This document shows, in pieces, positions 28,590-38,934 of a stretch of 64,000 nucleotides of DNA (position 1 is its first letter; each line of letters begins with the position of its first letter). This DNA is from Gammaproteobacteria bacterium (GTDB lineage: Bacteria; Pseudomonadota; Gammaproteobacteria; Steroidobacterales; GCA-2729495), in NCBI GenBank assembly GCA_021773815.1, contig JAJFJS010000067.1, positions 1-64,000 on the forward strand, in the 5' to 3' direction. The position numbers and the translations under genes are program-made. The notes under the pieces are model-generated. The model was not told the origin of the DNA and did not search any database. It worked only from the letters and a program-made list of their open reading frames with translations.

Positions 28590-29753
28590 ATGAGAGCGCT
28601 CGATCCGCTGGACCTTTTCGAAACCCGGTCCATGCTCAGTGAAGAAGAAATCCTGGTGCAGGACACCGTGGGCCGGTTCGTCGACGAACAGGTATTGCCC
28701 ATCATCCGAGAGTGTTTCGAGCAGCACCGTATGCCCGCCGAACTCGTGCCGCAGATTGCCGAACTGGGACTGTTTGGCTGCACGCTGGAAGGTTATGACT
28801 GCGCCGGACTGAACAACGTCTGCTACGGCCTCGCCTGCCAGGAACTCGAGCGCGGCGACAGCGCGCTGCGGAGCTTCGTCTCGGTGCAGAGCAGCCTGGT
28901 CATGTATCCGATCCATGCCTTCGGTTCCGAGGAACAGAAACAGCGCTGGTTGCCGGCGATGGCACGCGGCGAAGCGATCGGCTGTTTCGGCCTGACCGAA
29001 CCCCAGGGCGGATCGGATCCGTCCAACATGAAGACGCACGCGAAGCGTGACGGTTCGGACTGGATACTGAACGGCGCCAAGATGTGGATTACCAACGGCA
29101 ACATCGCCGATGTCGCGCTGGTCTGGGCCCAGACCGACGAAGGCGTGCGCGGATTTCTCGTCGAGACCGGTACGCCCGGGTTTGCCGCCCACAAGATCGA
29201 GAACAAGATGTCCCTGCGCGCGTCGGTGACGTCCTCACTGTTCCTGGATAACGTGCGTATTCCGGCGGACCACATCCTGCCCGGTGTCACGGGCATGAAA
29301 GGACCGCTGAGCTGTCTGAACCAGGCCCGCTACGGCATCACCTGGGGGCCAATCGGTGCCGCCCAGGCCTGCCTGAAGGAGTTACTGGCCTACACGGAGT
29401 CCCGGGTGCTGTTCGGCCGGCCCCTGTCGCATACGCAATCGATCCAGGAACGCCTCGCCGACATGGCGCGTCGCATCACCACGGCCCAGCTGCTGTCCCT
29501 GCGGCTCGGCCGCCTCAAGGACGAGGGCCGCCTGCATCCGACGCAGGTCTCCGTCGCCAAGTGGAATAACGTCCGCATGGCGCTGGACATCGCCCGCGAT
29601 TGCCGCGACATGCTCGGCGGCAGCGGCATCAGCGCGGAGTACACACCGATTCGCCATATGCTGAATCTGGAAAGCGTTATCACGTACGAGGGAACGGAAA
29701 CCATTCACAAGCTGATCGTCGGCAAGGAACTGACCGGCGTGGGCGCCTTCTAA
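28590..29753 (+). CDS. Acyl-CoA dehydrogenase, glutaryl-CoA dehydrogenase-like
   Basis: 387 aa; FGLTEPQGGSDPSNMKT, NGAKMWITNGNIADV, YEGTETIHKLIVGKELTG. Confidence 0.92.
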   Translation: MRALDPLDLFETRSMLSEEEILVQDTVGRFVDEQVLPIIRECFEQHRMPAELVPQIAELGLFGCTLEGYDCAGLNNVCYGLACQELERGDSALRSFVSVQSSLVMYPIHAFGSEEQKQRWLPAMARGEAIGCFGLTEPQGGSDPSNMKTHAKRDGSDWILNGAKMWITNGNIADVALVWAQTDEGVRGFLVETGTPGFAAHKIENKMSLRASVTSSLFLDNVRIPADHILPGVTGMKGPLSCLNQARYGITWGPIGAAQACLKELLAYTESRVLFGRPLSHTQSIQERLADMARRITTAQLLSLRLGRLKDEGRLHPTQVSVAKWNNVRMALDIARDCRDMLGGSGISAEYTPIRHMLNLESVITYEGTETIHKLIVGKELTGVGAF

Positions 29754-29903
29754 CCACCTGCGCCCTGACCACGATGCACCGTCCGGCAGCTGCGGCGCCG
29801 TGCCCGCAGCGGGCGCCGAACGCTTTGGTCAACGACCTCGCACGCAACATAAATGGCCTGGCCAAACCCGACCGTCTGATCCGGGCGGCCCGCAGCCGAT
29901 CGT

Positions 29904-30392
29904 CTAGCCGACGGTCACGCGCACCATCGTGTCGCCCTGCTCGATCGCATCGACGACCTCGAGGCCCGACGTCACCTTGCCGAAAACCGTATGCCGGCCA
30001 TCGAGATGCGGACAGGGCACGTGCGTGATGAAAAACTGACTGCCGTTCGTGTTCGGACCCGCATTGGCCATCGAAAGCACGCCGCGTTCATGGACCAACG
30101 GATTATCGGCGGTCTCACAGACGAACCGATAGCCCGGACCACCGGAACCCGAACCCGTCGGATCGCCGCCCTGGACCATGAAATCCGGGATGACGCGATG
30201 GAACGACACGCCGTCGTAAAAGCCCTCCCCGGCCAGGAAGACAAAATTGTTAACGGTCTGCGGCGCGTGCTGCGGATACAGCTCCAGTTCGATCGTGCCG
30301 CGATTCGTTTCGATCGAGACCCGACAGGATTGGGTCGCATCGATCTGCATTTCCGGCGCCGAATCCCACTGTTGATGAGTCATGTTGGTCAA
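29904..30392 (-). CDS. Peptidylprolyl isomerase, cyclophilin type
   Basis: [27 protein letters not shown]...[16 protein letters not shown]. Confidence 0.96.
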   Translation of the reverse strand: MTNMTHQQWDSAPEMQIDATQSCRVSIETNRGTIELELYPQHAPQTVNNFVFLAGEGFYDGVSFHRVIPDFMVQGGDPTGSGSGGPGYRFVCETADNPLVHERGVLSMANAGPNTNGSQFFITHVPCPHLDGRHTVFGKVTSGLEVVDAIEQGDTMVRVTVG

Positions 30393-30529
30393 TCTCCGAT
30401 AAAAAAGGCTGTCTCGCCGCGAAAACCGACCCTGGCGGCACCCGTTGGCGGGCCGTCCGGGCTATCGACACGGCTGGAATTGGGGGAAGATAGCCGAAAT
30501 CAGACAACGAGACTACCGGCGGACCCGTC

Positions 30530-30739
30530 ATGCAACAAGAAGATCGGCTGATCGAACTGGAATCCAGGATCGCGCATCAGGACCATTCGATCCATGGCCT
30601 GAGCGATGAAATTTTCCGGCTGCGGAAAAAACTCGACGATCTGGAAACGACCTGCAACTTTCTCGTCGAACAACTCAGGGAGCAGGCCGGCGCCACATCG
30701 GACGCGAACCCAGGCGATGAGCAGCCCCCGCATTATTGA
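30530..30739 (+). CDS. slyX: SlyX family protein
   Basis: 69 aa coiled coil RLIELESRIAHQDHSIHGLSDEIFRLRKKLDDLE. Confidence 0.85.
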   Translation: MQQEDRLIELESRIAHQDHSIHGLSDEIFRLRKKLDDLETTCNFLVEQLREQAGATSDANPGDEQPPHY

Positions 30740-30811
30740 GACCCGCCGGAACCGCTCAACGCGCGCAGGCCAGTAAACAACGTTCATGCACCGCAACTGA
30801 CACACACGACG

Positions 30812-31483
30812 ATGACCCTCGTTCGGCCGACACGATACCCCCGATTCCGGCGCCGGCTGCGAACGCTGACGGCCGCCGCGGCGCGACTGCGGGCGCTGAC
30901 CATGATCGCAACGCTGCTGCTCGTCGGCTGCAGCCAATCCGTCGTCGTCGACGCCGAATTTCCCGAGGCGGTGATTCCGGCGCTGCCGCTGCGTATCGGG
31001 ATACATTACTCGGACGCTTTTCGTGGTTACCAATACACCGAAGACCTGCCGAATGATGTCGAATGGTATTTCGATCTCGGCGGCGTCAACACGAAACTGT
31101 TCGACGGTATCTTTTCGGCCTTATTTGACATAACGTCTGTGGTTGAGAATGCCGGTGGCGACGGCGCCGCATTTTTCGGGCTCGATGCCGTGATTTCCCC
31201 GGAAATCGAGGCGTTCGAATTCTCGCTGCCGCGCCAGTCGCGATCTGACCAATATGCGGTCTGGATTCGCTACAATCTGCATATACATGACCCGACGGGC
31301 ACGCTGATTACGACCTGGCCCGTTAGCGCCTACGGACAGAGTGATGCCCGCACGTTCGGCGCCAGCGCCGCGATGGAAGAAGCCATCATCCGGGCGATGC
31401 GCGACGCGGCGGCCAGCATCATCATCGGCTTTGCGGAAGAACAGAAGATCAGGGAGGCCCTCCTCGACGACGGCGACTCATGA
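30812..31483 (+). CDS. Hypothetical lipoprotein
   Basis: 223 aa; lipobox LLLVGCSQ; overlaps downstream gene by 4 nt. Confidence 0.72.
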   Translation: MTLVRPTRYPRFRRRLRTLTAAAARLRALTMIATLLLVGCSQSVVVDAEFPEAVIPALPLRIGIHYSDAFRGYQYTEDLPNDVEWYFDLGGVNTKLFDGIFSALFDITSVVENAGGDGAAFFGLDAVISPEIEAFEFSLPRQSRSDQYAVWIRYNLHIHDPTGTLITTWPVSAYGQSDARTFGASAAMEEAIIRAMRDAAASIIIGFAEEQKIREALLDDGDS

Positions 31484-32166
31484 TGCAACACCCGATATCG
31501 ATATACCTGTTGAGAATCCTGCCGGCCGTGGCCGTGGCCGGCGTCCTGTCCGGATGCATGACCACGCGCGTCGAGGAATCCAAACACGCATCGACCGGCA
31601 TCCTCAGCGGCGAGAGCGTCGTCATCCTCGAAGCGAGTTATCACGCGGGCAACGAAACCGAAGATGAATTCGTCGATTGTGTCAGTGACACATTGCAAAA
31701 GGGCCGCAAAGGCCTGAACGTCTATCCCGACGATGAATTTGTCGACATCATGTTCCCGTGGTTCGAACCGCGCACGATGCCGCGCGGGCCGGAGGCTTTA
31801 CCCACCCTGTTCGAACGCCCGGGGCTGACGGCCCGCCTGGAAGAAAGCGGCGTCCGTTACATCATCTGGCTGAGCGGCGATACTGAGCAATCGGGCAGCG
31901 GCGGCAGCATGTCGTGCGCGGTCGGGCCCGGCGGCGGCGGATGTTTCGGACTGGCGTGGTGGGAAGATGATTCGTCGTACGAAGCCTCGGTCTGGGACGT
32001 GCAGGACGGCAAGTCTGTCGGCGCCGTCAGCGCCGATGTCCACGGTACGTCGGTGATACCGGCGCTCATCATACCGGTGCCGCTGATCGCCCGGACCAGG
32101 GCTGCAGCCTGCAAAGGCCTCGCCACCGAATTGCGATCGTTTATCGTCAACGAAGGGCCGCTTTGA
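31480..32166 (+). CDS. Hypothetical lipoprotein
   Basis: 228 aa; AVAGVLSGCMTTR lipobox. Confidence 0.72.
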   Translation: MMQHPISIYLLRILPAVAVAGVLSGCMTTRVEESKHASTGILSGESVVILEASYHAGNETEDEFVDCVSDTLQKGRKGLNVYPDDEFVDIMFPWFEPRTMPRGPEALPTLFERPGLTARLEESGVRYIIWLSGDTEQSGSGGSMSCAVGPGGGGCFGLAWWEDDSSYEASVWDVQDGKSVGAVSADVHGTSVIPALIIPVPLIARTRAAACKGLATELRSFIVNEGPL

Positions 32167-32184
32167 TGCGGCTGCGGTAGCCCG

Positions 32185-33480
32185 GTGCCCGCACCGTCGC
32201 CGCACCGGCGCGCTCGCACGCATCCGCTGATTGCACTGCGCGCCGCCCTGATCGCGACCCTGATCGCCGTCCCGGTCGCCGCGGGCACGGCGGCACAAGC
32301 CGCGGATGCGCTGCACTACCGCCTGGTATTCGAGGTCGACCTGACCGGGGGCGAGGACACTGCCGTCGCGAGCCTGACGGTCGAACAGCCGACCAGCCTG
32401 CTGCACCAGGTGCGTTTCCGGGCGCCGGCTGCCGTGTACCGAAACTTCTCCGGCGACGGCCGGATCTTCCGCAACGGCGATATCGTGACCTGGCGCCCGC
32501 CGGCTTCCGGCGGGCGCATCAACTACCGCGTCAAACTCAGTCACGAGCGCTCGACAGGCCGCTTCGACGCACTGGTGACGAAAGACTGGGCACTCTTTCG
32601 CGGTGACGATGTCTTTCCTCCGGCCGCGATCAAGCACCGTGCCGGCGCAACCGCGGCCAGCGAACTGCAGGCCCGGCTGCCGGCCGGTTGGTCGGTCGTC
32701 ACGCCGTTCATCGACGGACCCAACGGCGCAATGCTGATCGATAACCCCGACCGGCACTTTGACCGGCCGGTCGGTTGGATCATCGCGGGTCGACTCGGTG
32801 TCCGTCGCGACATAATCGCGGGAATCGAGGTTTCTATCGCCGCGCCCGTCGGCACCGACATCGAACGTATCGCGATGCTGGCGCTGCTGCGCTGGACGCT
32901 GCCGGTGCTGACCGCCGAAATCGAAAAGCAGCCGGCCCGGATCAGCGTCGTATCCGCCGGCGAACCCATGTGGCGCGGTGGCCTCTCCGCCCCCGATTCA
33001 ATTTTCATTCACGCCGACCGACCGCTGATCAGTGAAAACGCGACCAGCACGTTGCTGCACGAAATGATGCACGTACTGCTGCCGATTCGGAGCGCCGAGA
33101 ATTTCGACTGGATCGACGAAGGCATTGCCGAATATGCGGCACTCGAAATCCTGCGTCGGAGCGGGTCGATTTCCGAGCAACGGTTTCTCGATTCGATCAA
33201 AAAATTTCGGCAACGCGGCCAGTCCGTGCCCACGATGGTATCGACTTCGGCAAACGGCACCATACGGGCCAGGGCGGTTACGATCTTCCGCGATGTCGAT
33301 GAAGAACTGCGCACACGAACCAACGGGCAGGCGGACATCTTCGATCTGATTCGATTGCTGATGACCGCCGACCGGAGCGTCAACCTCTCGGTGCTGCGCG
33401 ATCGCGCATCGACACTGATCGGCGGCCAGGCGCTCGCGGCCCTGAACAACGACCGGATACCCGGGTTCCCGCGCCGCTGA
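32185..33480 (+). CDS. Exported gluzincin-type (M61-like) zinc metallopeptidase-domain protein
   Basis: 431 aa, signal peptide, HEMMH ... DEGIAEYAALE (HExxH plus downstream Glu) motif. Confidence 0.72.
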   Translation: MPAPSPHRRARTHPLIALRAALIATLIAVPVAAGTAAQAADALHYRLVFEVDLTGGEDTAVASLTVEQPTSLLHQVRFRAPAAVYRNFSGDGRIFRNGDIVTWRPPASGGRINYRVKLSHERSTGRFDALVTKDWALFRGDDVFPPAAIKHRAGATAASELQARLPAGWSVVTPFIDGPNGAMLIDNPDRHFDRPVGWIIAGRLGVRRDIIAGIEVSIAAPVGTDIERIAMLALLRWTLPVLTAEIEKQPARISVVSAGEPMWRGGLSAPDSIFIHADRPLISENATSTLLHEMMHVLLPIRSAENFDWIDEGIAEYAALEILRRSGSISEQRFLDSIKKFRQRGQSVPTMVSTSANGTIRARAVTIFRDVDEELRTRTNGQADIFDLIRLLMTADRSVNLSVLRDRASTLIGGQALAALNNDRIPGFPRR

Positions 33481-33605
33481 TACCCCGTGTCAGTTGACAA
33501 AATCCCAGTCATGACAGTGGCTTCAGCCGATTCGGACCGCATCGTTGTGAGCGGCCTCACAGACAAATCTCGCGCAACCGCGGACAGTAGGCGCGAGGGT
33601 CGACG

Positions 33606-33971
33606 ATGGAAAATTTCGGTGCAAATGGACGGCTGCCACAGGCGGATCGCAGTACGATCGGCGCACGCGTTGCGCACCTGCTGCTCAGACGAGTCTGGCT
33701 GCCGCGCGCCATCTACGAGGCGCTGCCGGTAATCTATATCTGCGCGGGAACCATCGCCCTGGCAGCGGCGTTATACCATCCCGGATGGGCCTGGATCGTG
33801 CCGTGGGCGATCGTGTTCGGGTTGGCGACGATGCATTTCGGCGTCTACCTCCTCGCCTTGCGGCACAAACTCCGTCGTCGACGGAGCGCCGGGGAATCCC
33901 CGCTGGAAAAGCCGGAACCGGTCGCGTCATCCCGCCAGGATTCTCACGCCCCCGGGATCGTGCGAGAATAA
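33606..33971 (+). CDS. Small hypothetical membrane protein
   Basis: 121 aa with two hydrophobic helices; start and coding status not certain. Confidence 0.45.
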   Translation: MENFGANGRLPQADRSTIGARVAHLLLRRVWLPRAIYEALPVIYICAGTIALAAALYHPGWAWIVPWAIVFGLATMHFGVYLLALRHKLRRRRSAGESPLEKPEPVASSRQDSHAPGIVRE

Positions 33972-34191
33972 TCCGCTATTGCGGCCCGAAAGCCGTACTC
34001 ATTTCGCGGGCCGTCGGCTACCGGCGGCCCGGCGTTGGTTTCTTCCGTGACTGGCCACCCACCGTGATGACATCAAGCCTGACCTCGCCGTTCTCCCGTT
34101 GCCGGGTTACTCACCGCCTGGCCGCCGCCCGCCGCGCATGCAGCATCCCCGGCCGGGTCACGCCACCTGCGGCAAACTGCCGACCTGCGCC

Positions 34192-34518
34192 ATGAGCCAC
34201 CCCTGGCGCAGGCGCATGCTGACCGTGCTGGCGCTGCTGGTGACCGGCGCACTGCTGGTGCCGGCTTTGGCGTATTTTGTCGGTACCGGCGTCGTCGGAC
34301 CTTATGAAGGCGAAGGCGGCTTTGCCGGCTACCTCGGGACGATACTGGGTGCAGCCTGGCGTGCCGACCGCACGGCGCTGATCATCGTGCTGATGCCGAT
34401 CGGCCTGGCGATCATCTGGTGGCTGGCGCTGTGGGCCGCGCGCCGTGGAACTGCTGGCGCCAGGCGCGAACGAGCGCGCATCCGATCCGCGGAAAACGGC
34501 GAAATATCGACACAGTGA
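34192..34518 (+). CDS. Hypothetical membrane protein
   Basis: MSHPWRRRMLTVLALLVTGALLVPALAYFVGTGVV..., two TM helices. Confidence 0.5.
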   Translation: MSHPWRRRMLTVLALLVTGALLVPALAYFVGTGVVGPYEGEGGFAGYLGTILGAAWRADRTALIIVLMPIGLAIIWWLALWAARRGTAGARRERARIRSAENGEISTQ

Positions 34519-34554
34519 AAGCGCTGCATGCCCGTAGCAACGGGGCACCGGGGC

Positions 34555-34842
34555 TCAGGCCGGCCAGTAATACCAGCCAGTACCGATCAGGCCCGCCCAC
34601 AGCAGACCGAGGCACGCGAGGCGCCAGCGCGCCTTTCTGAGCATGCCGACGAAGCCGCCGGCCGCCAGCGCCGCAAGGACGAAGAAAATCCCGGTGCTGC
34701 GCAGCAATTCCGGCATTTCGGCGCCATACCGGGGACTCTCGGCCCGGAGAATCCAGAAAACGAGCAGGACGCCGCCGAGACTGACCGTAATCGACACCAG
34801 ACTGCCGAGGAGGATCCCCAGAACCGCCGTGAAAGGCTTCAT
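34555..34842 (-). CDS. Hypothetical membrane protein
   Basis: MKPFTAVLGILLGSLVSITVSLGGVLLVFWILRAESP..., TM helices; start chosen at 34842. Confidence 0.6.
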   Translation of the reverse strand: MKPFTAVLGILLGSLVSITVSLGGVLLVFWILRAESPRYGAEMPELLRSTGIFFVLAALAAGGFVGMLRKARWRLACLGLLWAGLIGTGWYYWPA

Positions 34843-34955
34843 AATCGGAATCTCCAGCACCGCAGACGAATTGCGGTACAGGACCTTGCTTGAATCGCCC
34901 AGCCGTTCTAGCCTTGGGCGGAACGGCTGAACCAAAGAGCCGGGAAGCGTAATGA

Positions 34956-37124
34956 ATGTTGAAGGACAAGTCTATTTTCATGGTCCATAGCGCACAAATA
35001 CAGCACGGGATCCGTATCACCATCATCGCTGCCGTGATGGTCATGCTCGTTGCGAGCATCGGCAACCCCGGATTCGCCGCCGATTCCGGCGCGGTACCGT
35101 CGATTCTGGAATCGAATCAGCGGCATCGGCAGGTCTCGCGAATGATCACGCGATTCGTCGAGCGTGCCCATTATTCGAAGATCACGGTCGACGACGATTT
35201 GTCGACGATTATTCTCGACAATTACCTGGAAGCGCTGGACGCGAACAAGCATTACTTTCGTAATTCAGACATCACGTATTTCAATCGTTACCGCAATTCT
35301 CTCGACGATGTCCTGCGTTCGGGCGACTTCACGCCGGTTTTCGATATTTTCCGACTCTACCGGTTGCGGGCACAGCAGAATCTCGACTATGCGATAAACC
35401 TGCTCGATGAACCTTTCGATTTCACCACCGATGAGGTCTACGTTTTCGACCGCAAGGATGAGCCGTGGGTCGCCACCGCAGAAAACATGCAACATCTGTG
35501 GCGCCAACGAGTCACCAACGATGCATTGAGCCTGACGCTTGCCGAAAAGGAATGGGACGACACGGTCGAGACGCTGCAGAAACGCTATGCGCGAGTACTC
35601 AAGCGCATCAATCAACTCGACAGCGATGACGTCGTCGAGACCTTCCTGAACTCTTTCGCGCGCACGCTCGACCCTCATTCGAGCTACCTGTCACCGCGCC
35701 AATCGGAAGAATACAAGATACAGATGAGCCTCTCTTACCAGGGGATCGGCGCATCATTGCAACTCGACGACGACCTCGTGGCGATACTCAACGTCATCGC
35801 CGGCGGGCCGGCATCAATCGACGGTCGACTTTCGGCGAATGACCGCATAACCGCTGTGGGTCAGGGTGACACCGGTGAACTGGTCGATGTCATCGGCTGG
35901 CCGCTCGACGACGTCGTACAACTCATCAGGGGGCCCAGCGGCACGATCGTGCGCCTGCAGATCCTGCCTGCCGATGCCATGCCCGGCGATGAACAAACGA
36001 TCGTCGATCTCGTGCGGGACAAAATCAAGCTCGAGGAGCAGGCTGCCAGCAGCAAATCGATCAACGTGGAGCGAAACGGCAAGATGAGCCCGATCGGCGT
36101 GATCACGGTGCCGAGCTTCTACCAGGACTACGATGCACGCAGCAAGGGCGAGAAAGACTATGTCAGCACGACACGCGATGTCCGACGCCTGATCAAAGAA
36201 CTCGAAGCGGACGGCATTGACGGCATGGTCATCGACCTGCGCGGAAATGGCGGCGGGCATCTCTCGGAAGCGACGGCGCTGACGGGCCTGTTCATCAGAC
36301 AGGGCCCCGTCGTGCAGCTCAAAGACACCAACGGACGAATCGAGGTTCTGGATGACCCTGATCCCGATTCGATATATGACGGCCCGCTGGCCGTGCTCGT
36401 CGACCGGTTCAGCGCATCTGCCTCCGAGATTTTCGCCGCGGCGATCCAGGACTATCGACGGGGCATCGTTATCGGCCAGCGTACCTTCGGCAAGGGCACC
36501 GTGCAGAACCTGTATATCCTCGATCAGTACGCACGGCGCATCCCCGAACCCGGACTCGGCCAGCTGACGCTGACCATCGGCAAGTACTATCGCGTTACCG
36601 GCGGCAGTACCCAGCACCGGGGCGTGTTGCCCGATATCGATCTGCCGTCAGCGGTGGATCCGGAGCGCATCGGTGAGAGCAGCCGAGAGCGCGCCCTGCC
36701 CTGGGACCAGATAAAGGCAACCGGCTTCATGGCCCGGCAACCGCTCGACAGCGAGATCTCCTACCTGACGCAGACGCACAACAATCGCATTCAGAGAGAC
36801 CCCGACATCGATTACCTGCTGTCGGATATCGCTGCCATCGATGAAATCCGGACACAGAAATCGATCTCGCTGAACACGGAAACACGACGAACTGAGCGCG
36901 AAACGACGCGACAGAAGCGCCTCGACCGTGAAAACCAGCGGCGCGCCGCCAACGGCCTCGAACCGATTGAATCACTGGATGCACTCGCCGATGGGGAGCA
37001 ACCCGATATCCTGCTGGATGAGGCGACGGAAATCGTGACGGATCTGGTCCGCCTCAATGAGGAACGGTATCCGCTGCTGACCAAGGTCAACGAGCCCATC
37101 GGGGATGATCGGACGACGCGCTGA
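34956..37124 (+). CDS. prc: Carboxy-terminal (tail-specific) protease
   Basis: 722 aa; PDZ domain, S41 catalytic SASASEIFAAAIQDYRRGIVIGQRTFGKGTVQ. Confidence 0.95.
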   Translation: MLKDKSIFMVHSAQIQHGIRITIIAAVMVMLVASIGNPGFAADSGAVPSILESNQRHRQVSRMITRFVERAHYSKITVDDDLSTIILDNYLEALDANKHYFRNSDITYFNRYRNSLDDVLRSGDFTPVFDIFRLYRLRAQQNLDYAINLLDEPFDFTTDEVYVFDRKDEPWVATAENMQHLWRQRVTNDALSLTLAEKEWDDTVETLQKRYARVLKRINQLDSDDVVETFLNSFARTLDPHSSYLSPRQSEEYKIQMSLSYQGIGASLQLDDDLVAILNVIAGGPASIDGRLSANDRITAVGQGDTGELVDVIGWPLDDVVQLIRGPSGTIVRLQILPADAMPGDEQTIVDLVRDKIKLEEQAASSKSINVERNGKMSPIGVITVPSFYQDYDARSKGEKDYVSTTRDVRRLIKELEADGIDGMVIDLRGNGGGHLSEATALTGLFIRQGPVVQLKDTNGRIEVLDDPDPDSIYDGPLAVLVDRFSASASEIFAAAIQDYRRGIVIGQRTFGKGTVQNLYILDQYARRIPEPGLGQLTLTIGKYYRVTGGSTQHRGVLPDIDLPSAVDPERIGESSRERALPWDQIKATGFMARQPLDSEISYLTQTHNNRIQRDPDIDYLLSDIAAIDEIRTQKSISLNTETRRTERETTRQKRLDRENQRRAANGLEPIESLDALADGEQPDILLDEATEIVTDLVRLNEERYPLLTKVNEPIGDDRTTR

Positions 37125-37139
37125 AGCTCTTCAGCGCCT

Positions 37140-38180
37140 TCAGGTCAACAGGACGGAATAGAGTTCCCAGTATTCTTCGGCGAGCACATTGATGCCGATA
37201 CTCCGTCGCCCTTGCGAACCGAAATCGTCCCCATCCATGATCGGGATCTCCGCGAACGAACCGGCAACCGGCACCGTATCGGATTCCTGCCGATAACCGG
37301 CACTCCGCTCCAGAAAGGCAATGCGGTCGCGAACGTTGGCAACCAGTTCGTGGCCCGCGGGCAGGCTGCGCACGTATTGGTCGATATGGATATTCAGTTC
37401 ACGGCAGGCGTTGATATCGCCGTAGTTGACGTCGGCAACCTGGCGCACCGATGCCTCCCGCGCCAGGCGGGCGATGTTGCGCTTGCTGAAATGCAGATAG
37501 AGTTCCTGGCCGATCGCGATCAATGCAAGATTGATTTTCCTGCGCCCTTCGACGGATAACGCGTCAAATGCCGGCGGCGGCTCCGCCTCTTTGGCCTGTT
37601 TTTGAGCGAGGCATTGCTCCAGGTGTGCGACAGCCGACTGGTGCGCCCCGGCCGCCGACTCGATCTGCGCCGCAATGGCTCTGCGCTTGAAATAGTTCCA
37701 GATACCTCGTGACTGCTCGCCCTGCCGTCTCAGCGCCTCCAGTACGGTACCCGTGGTGGCATGCTGTTTTTTGGCCTGCTGCACGTGGCGTTCGATCACC
37801 GACAGCGAGGCCGCCCGTGCAGCATTGAACTGATCCAGTTCAAGTTTCATTTCGCGGTCCCGCTGATGGGCAAGCAGATCCTCGCCGAGTCGCGCCAGCT
37901 TGCGCCGACAATGCCCCCAGACGCCGCGCAACTGATAATAGACAGAGGCATTCGCCGCCTGGACAGGATGTGCCAGCAACCCCTCGAGTTGTTCCAGCTG
38001 CTGCTGCGAACGCAGCGTTTCGCCCTCTTGCTGGCGCAACTGATCCTTGAGTTGGTCGCCCTCACGACGCAGCTTCGCGAATTCCCTTTTCAGTTCGCTG
38101 CGGTTGCGGAACAGGTTAAGCAGCCGATCCTCTTCAGGTTCGGTCGTCAGACCTCGGCGCTGTGTTGCAATACGAACCAT
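37140..38180 (-). CDS. Hypothetical coiled-coil protein
   Basis: 346 aa, long heptad-like region (ELKREFAKLRREGDQLKDQLRQQEGETLRSQQQLEQLEGLL). Confidence 0.7.
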   Translation of the reverse strand: MVRIATQRRGLTTEPEEDRLLNLFRNRSELKREFAKLRREGDQLKDQLRQQEGETLRSQQQLEQLEGLLAHPVQAANASVYYQLRGVWGHCRRKLARLGEDLLAHQRDREMKLELDQFNAARAASLSVIERHVQQAKKQHATTGTVLEALRRQGEQSRGIWNYFKRRAIAAQIESAAGAHQSAVAHLEQCLAQKQAKEAEPPPAFDALSVEGRRKINLALIAIGQELYLHFSKRNIARLAREASVRQVADVNYGDINACRELNIHIDQYVRSLPAGHELVANVRDRIAFLERSAGYRQESDTVPVAGSFAEIPIMDGDDFGSQGRRSIGINVLAEEYWELYSVLLT

Positions 38181-38345
38181 ATTCCTGCGAATGTCTCTCG
38201 CCCCGCCACCGGCAAACCCGCCGGTACCGGCCTAAATAAGGTCGAAATTAACGTAATGCAGCAGGCCAAACCTTGAAGTAATCGTCATTTTTTGCAGAAA
38301 TCCGCGCCGACCGGATCGCCGTGGCAGGTCGCCCCTTCGGTTGCT

Positions 38346-38828
38346 TCAGGCCAGGGCCGGTTCCCGGTAACGCCCGACGGGCGTAAATGAATGGGCGCGA
38401 TCGAGCAGAAAATCGAGCCACTTGCTCAGCACCATGTTGCGACTCCAGCGCCTGCCGAGCCAGCCCGAAGTGCGGCCGTGCAGTTCGCGCAGCACGACAT
38501 GCCGATGGCGCGCGGCCCAACTGACGACCTCGGTCATCCGTGCGTCGTGGTAGACACGAATGCACAGGTCCGGCTCAGCGACGCAGCCGGACGGCTCATC
38601 GAACAGGTAAGTCATCCGCAGGTCAAGCGTATAGCGTGTCGATGACTCAACCGACAGGAATAGATCCTGATCTTCGGGCGAATATGATCGCATCTGGCAG
38701 GTTCGAATCTCCGTCGTACCGAGCAGGTGAACGAGGCGCAGATAATTACTCTCATACAGCGCCATCAACCCGCCAAAACTGCCGGGCCGGACGATACATT
38801 CCGGTACGATGTCGCTGTCAATGATCAT
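38346..38828 (-). CDS. DUF1249 family protein (YqiB-like)
   Basis: GGLMALYESNYLRLVHLLG..., CIRVYHDARMTEVV typical of DUF1249. Confidence 0.85.
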   Translation of the reverse strand: MIIDSDIVPECIVRPGSFGGLMALYESNYLRLVHLLGTTEIRTCQMRSYSPEDQDLFLSVESSTRYTLDLRMTYLFDEPSGCVAEPDLCIRVYHDARMTEVVSWAARHRHVVLRELHGRTSGWLGRRWSRNMVLSKWLDFLLDRAHSFTPVGRYREPALA

Positions 38829-38934
38829 TGTCTGGACTATATCACAGCCGCTTTATTCGACGATTTCAATGACGGCGATCACAAAAAACTCAAACATACA
38901 AAACCGGTTGCATCTACAAAAATAACAACAGGCG

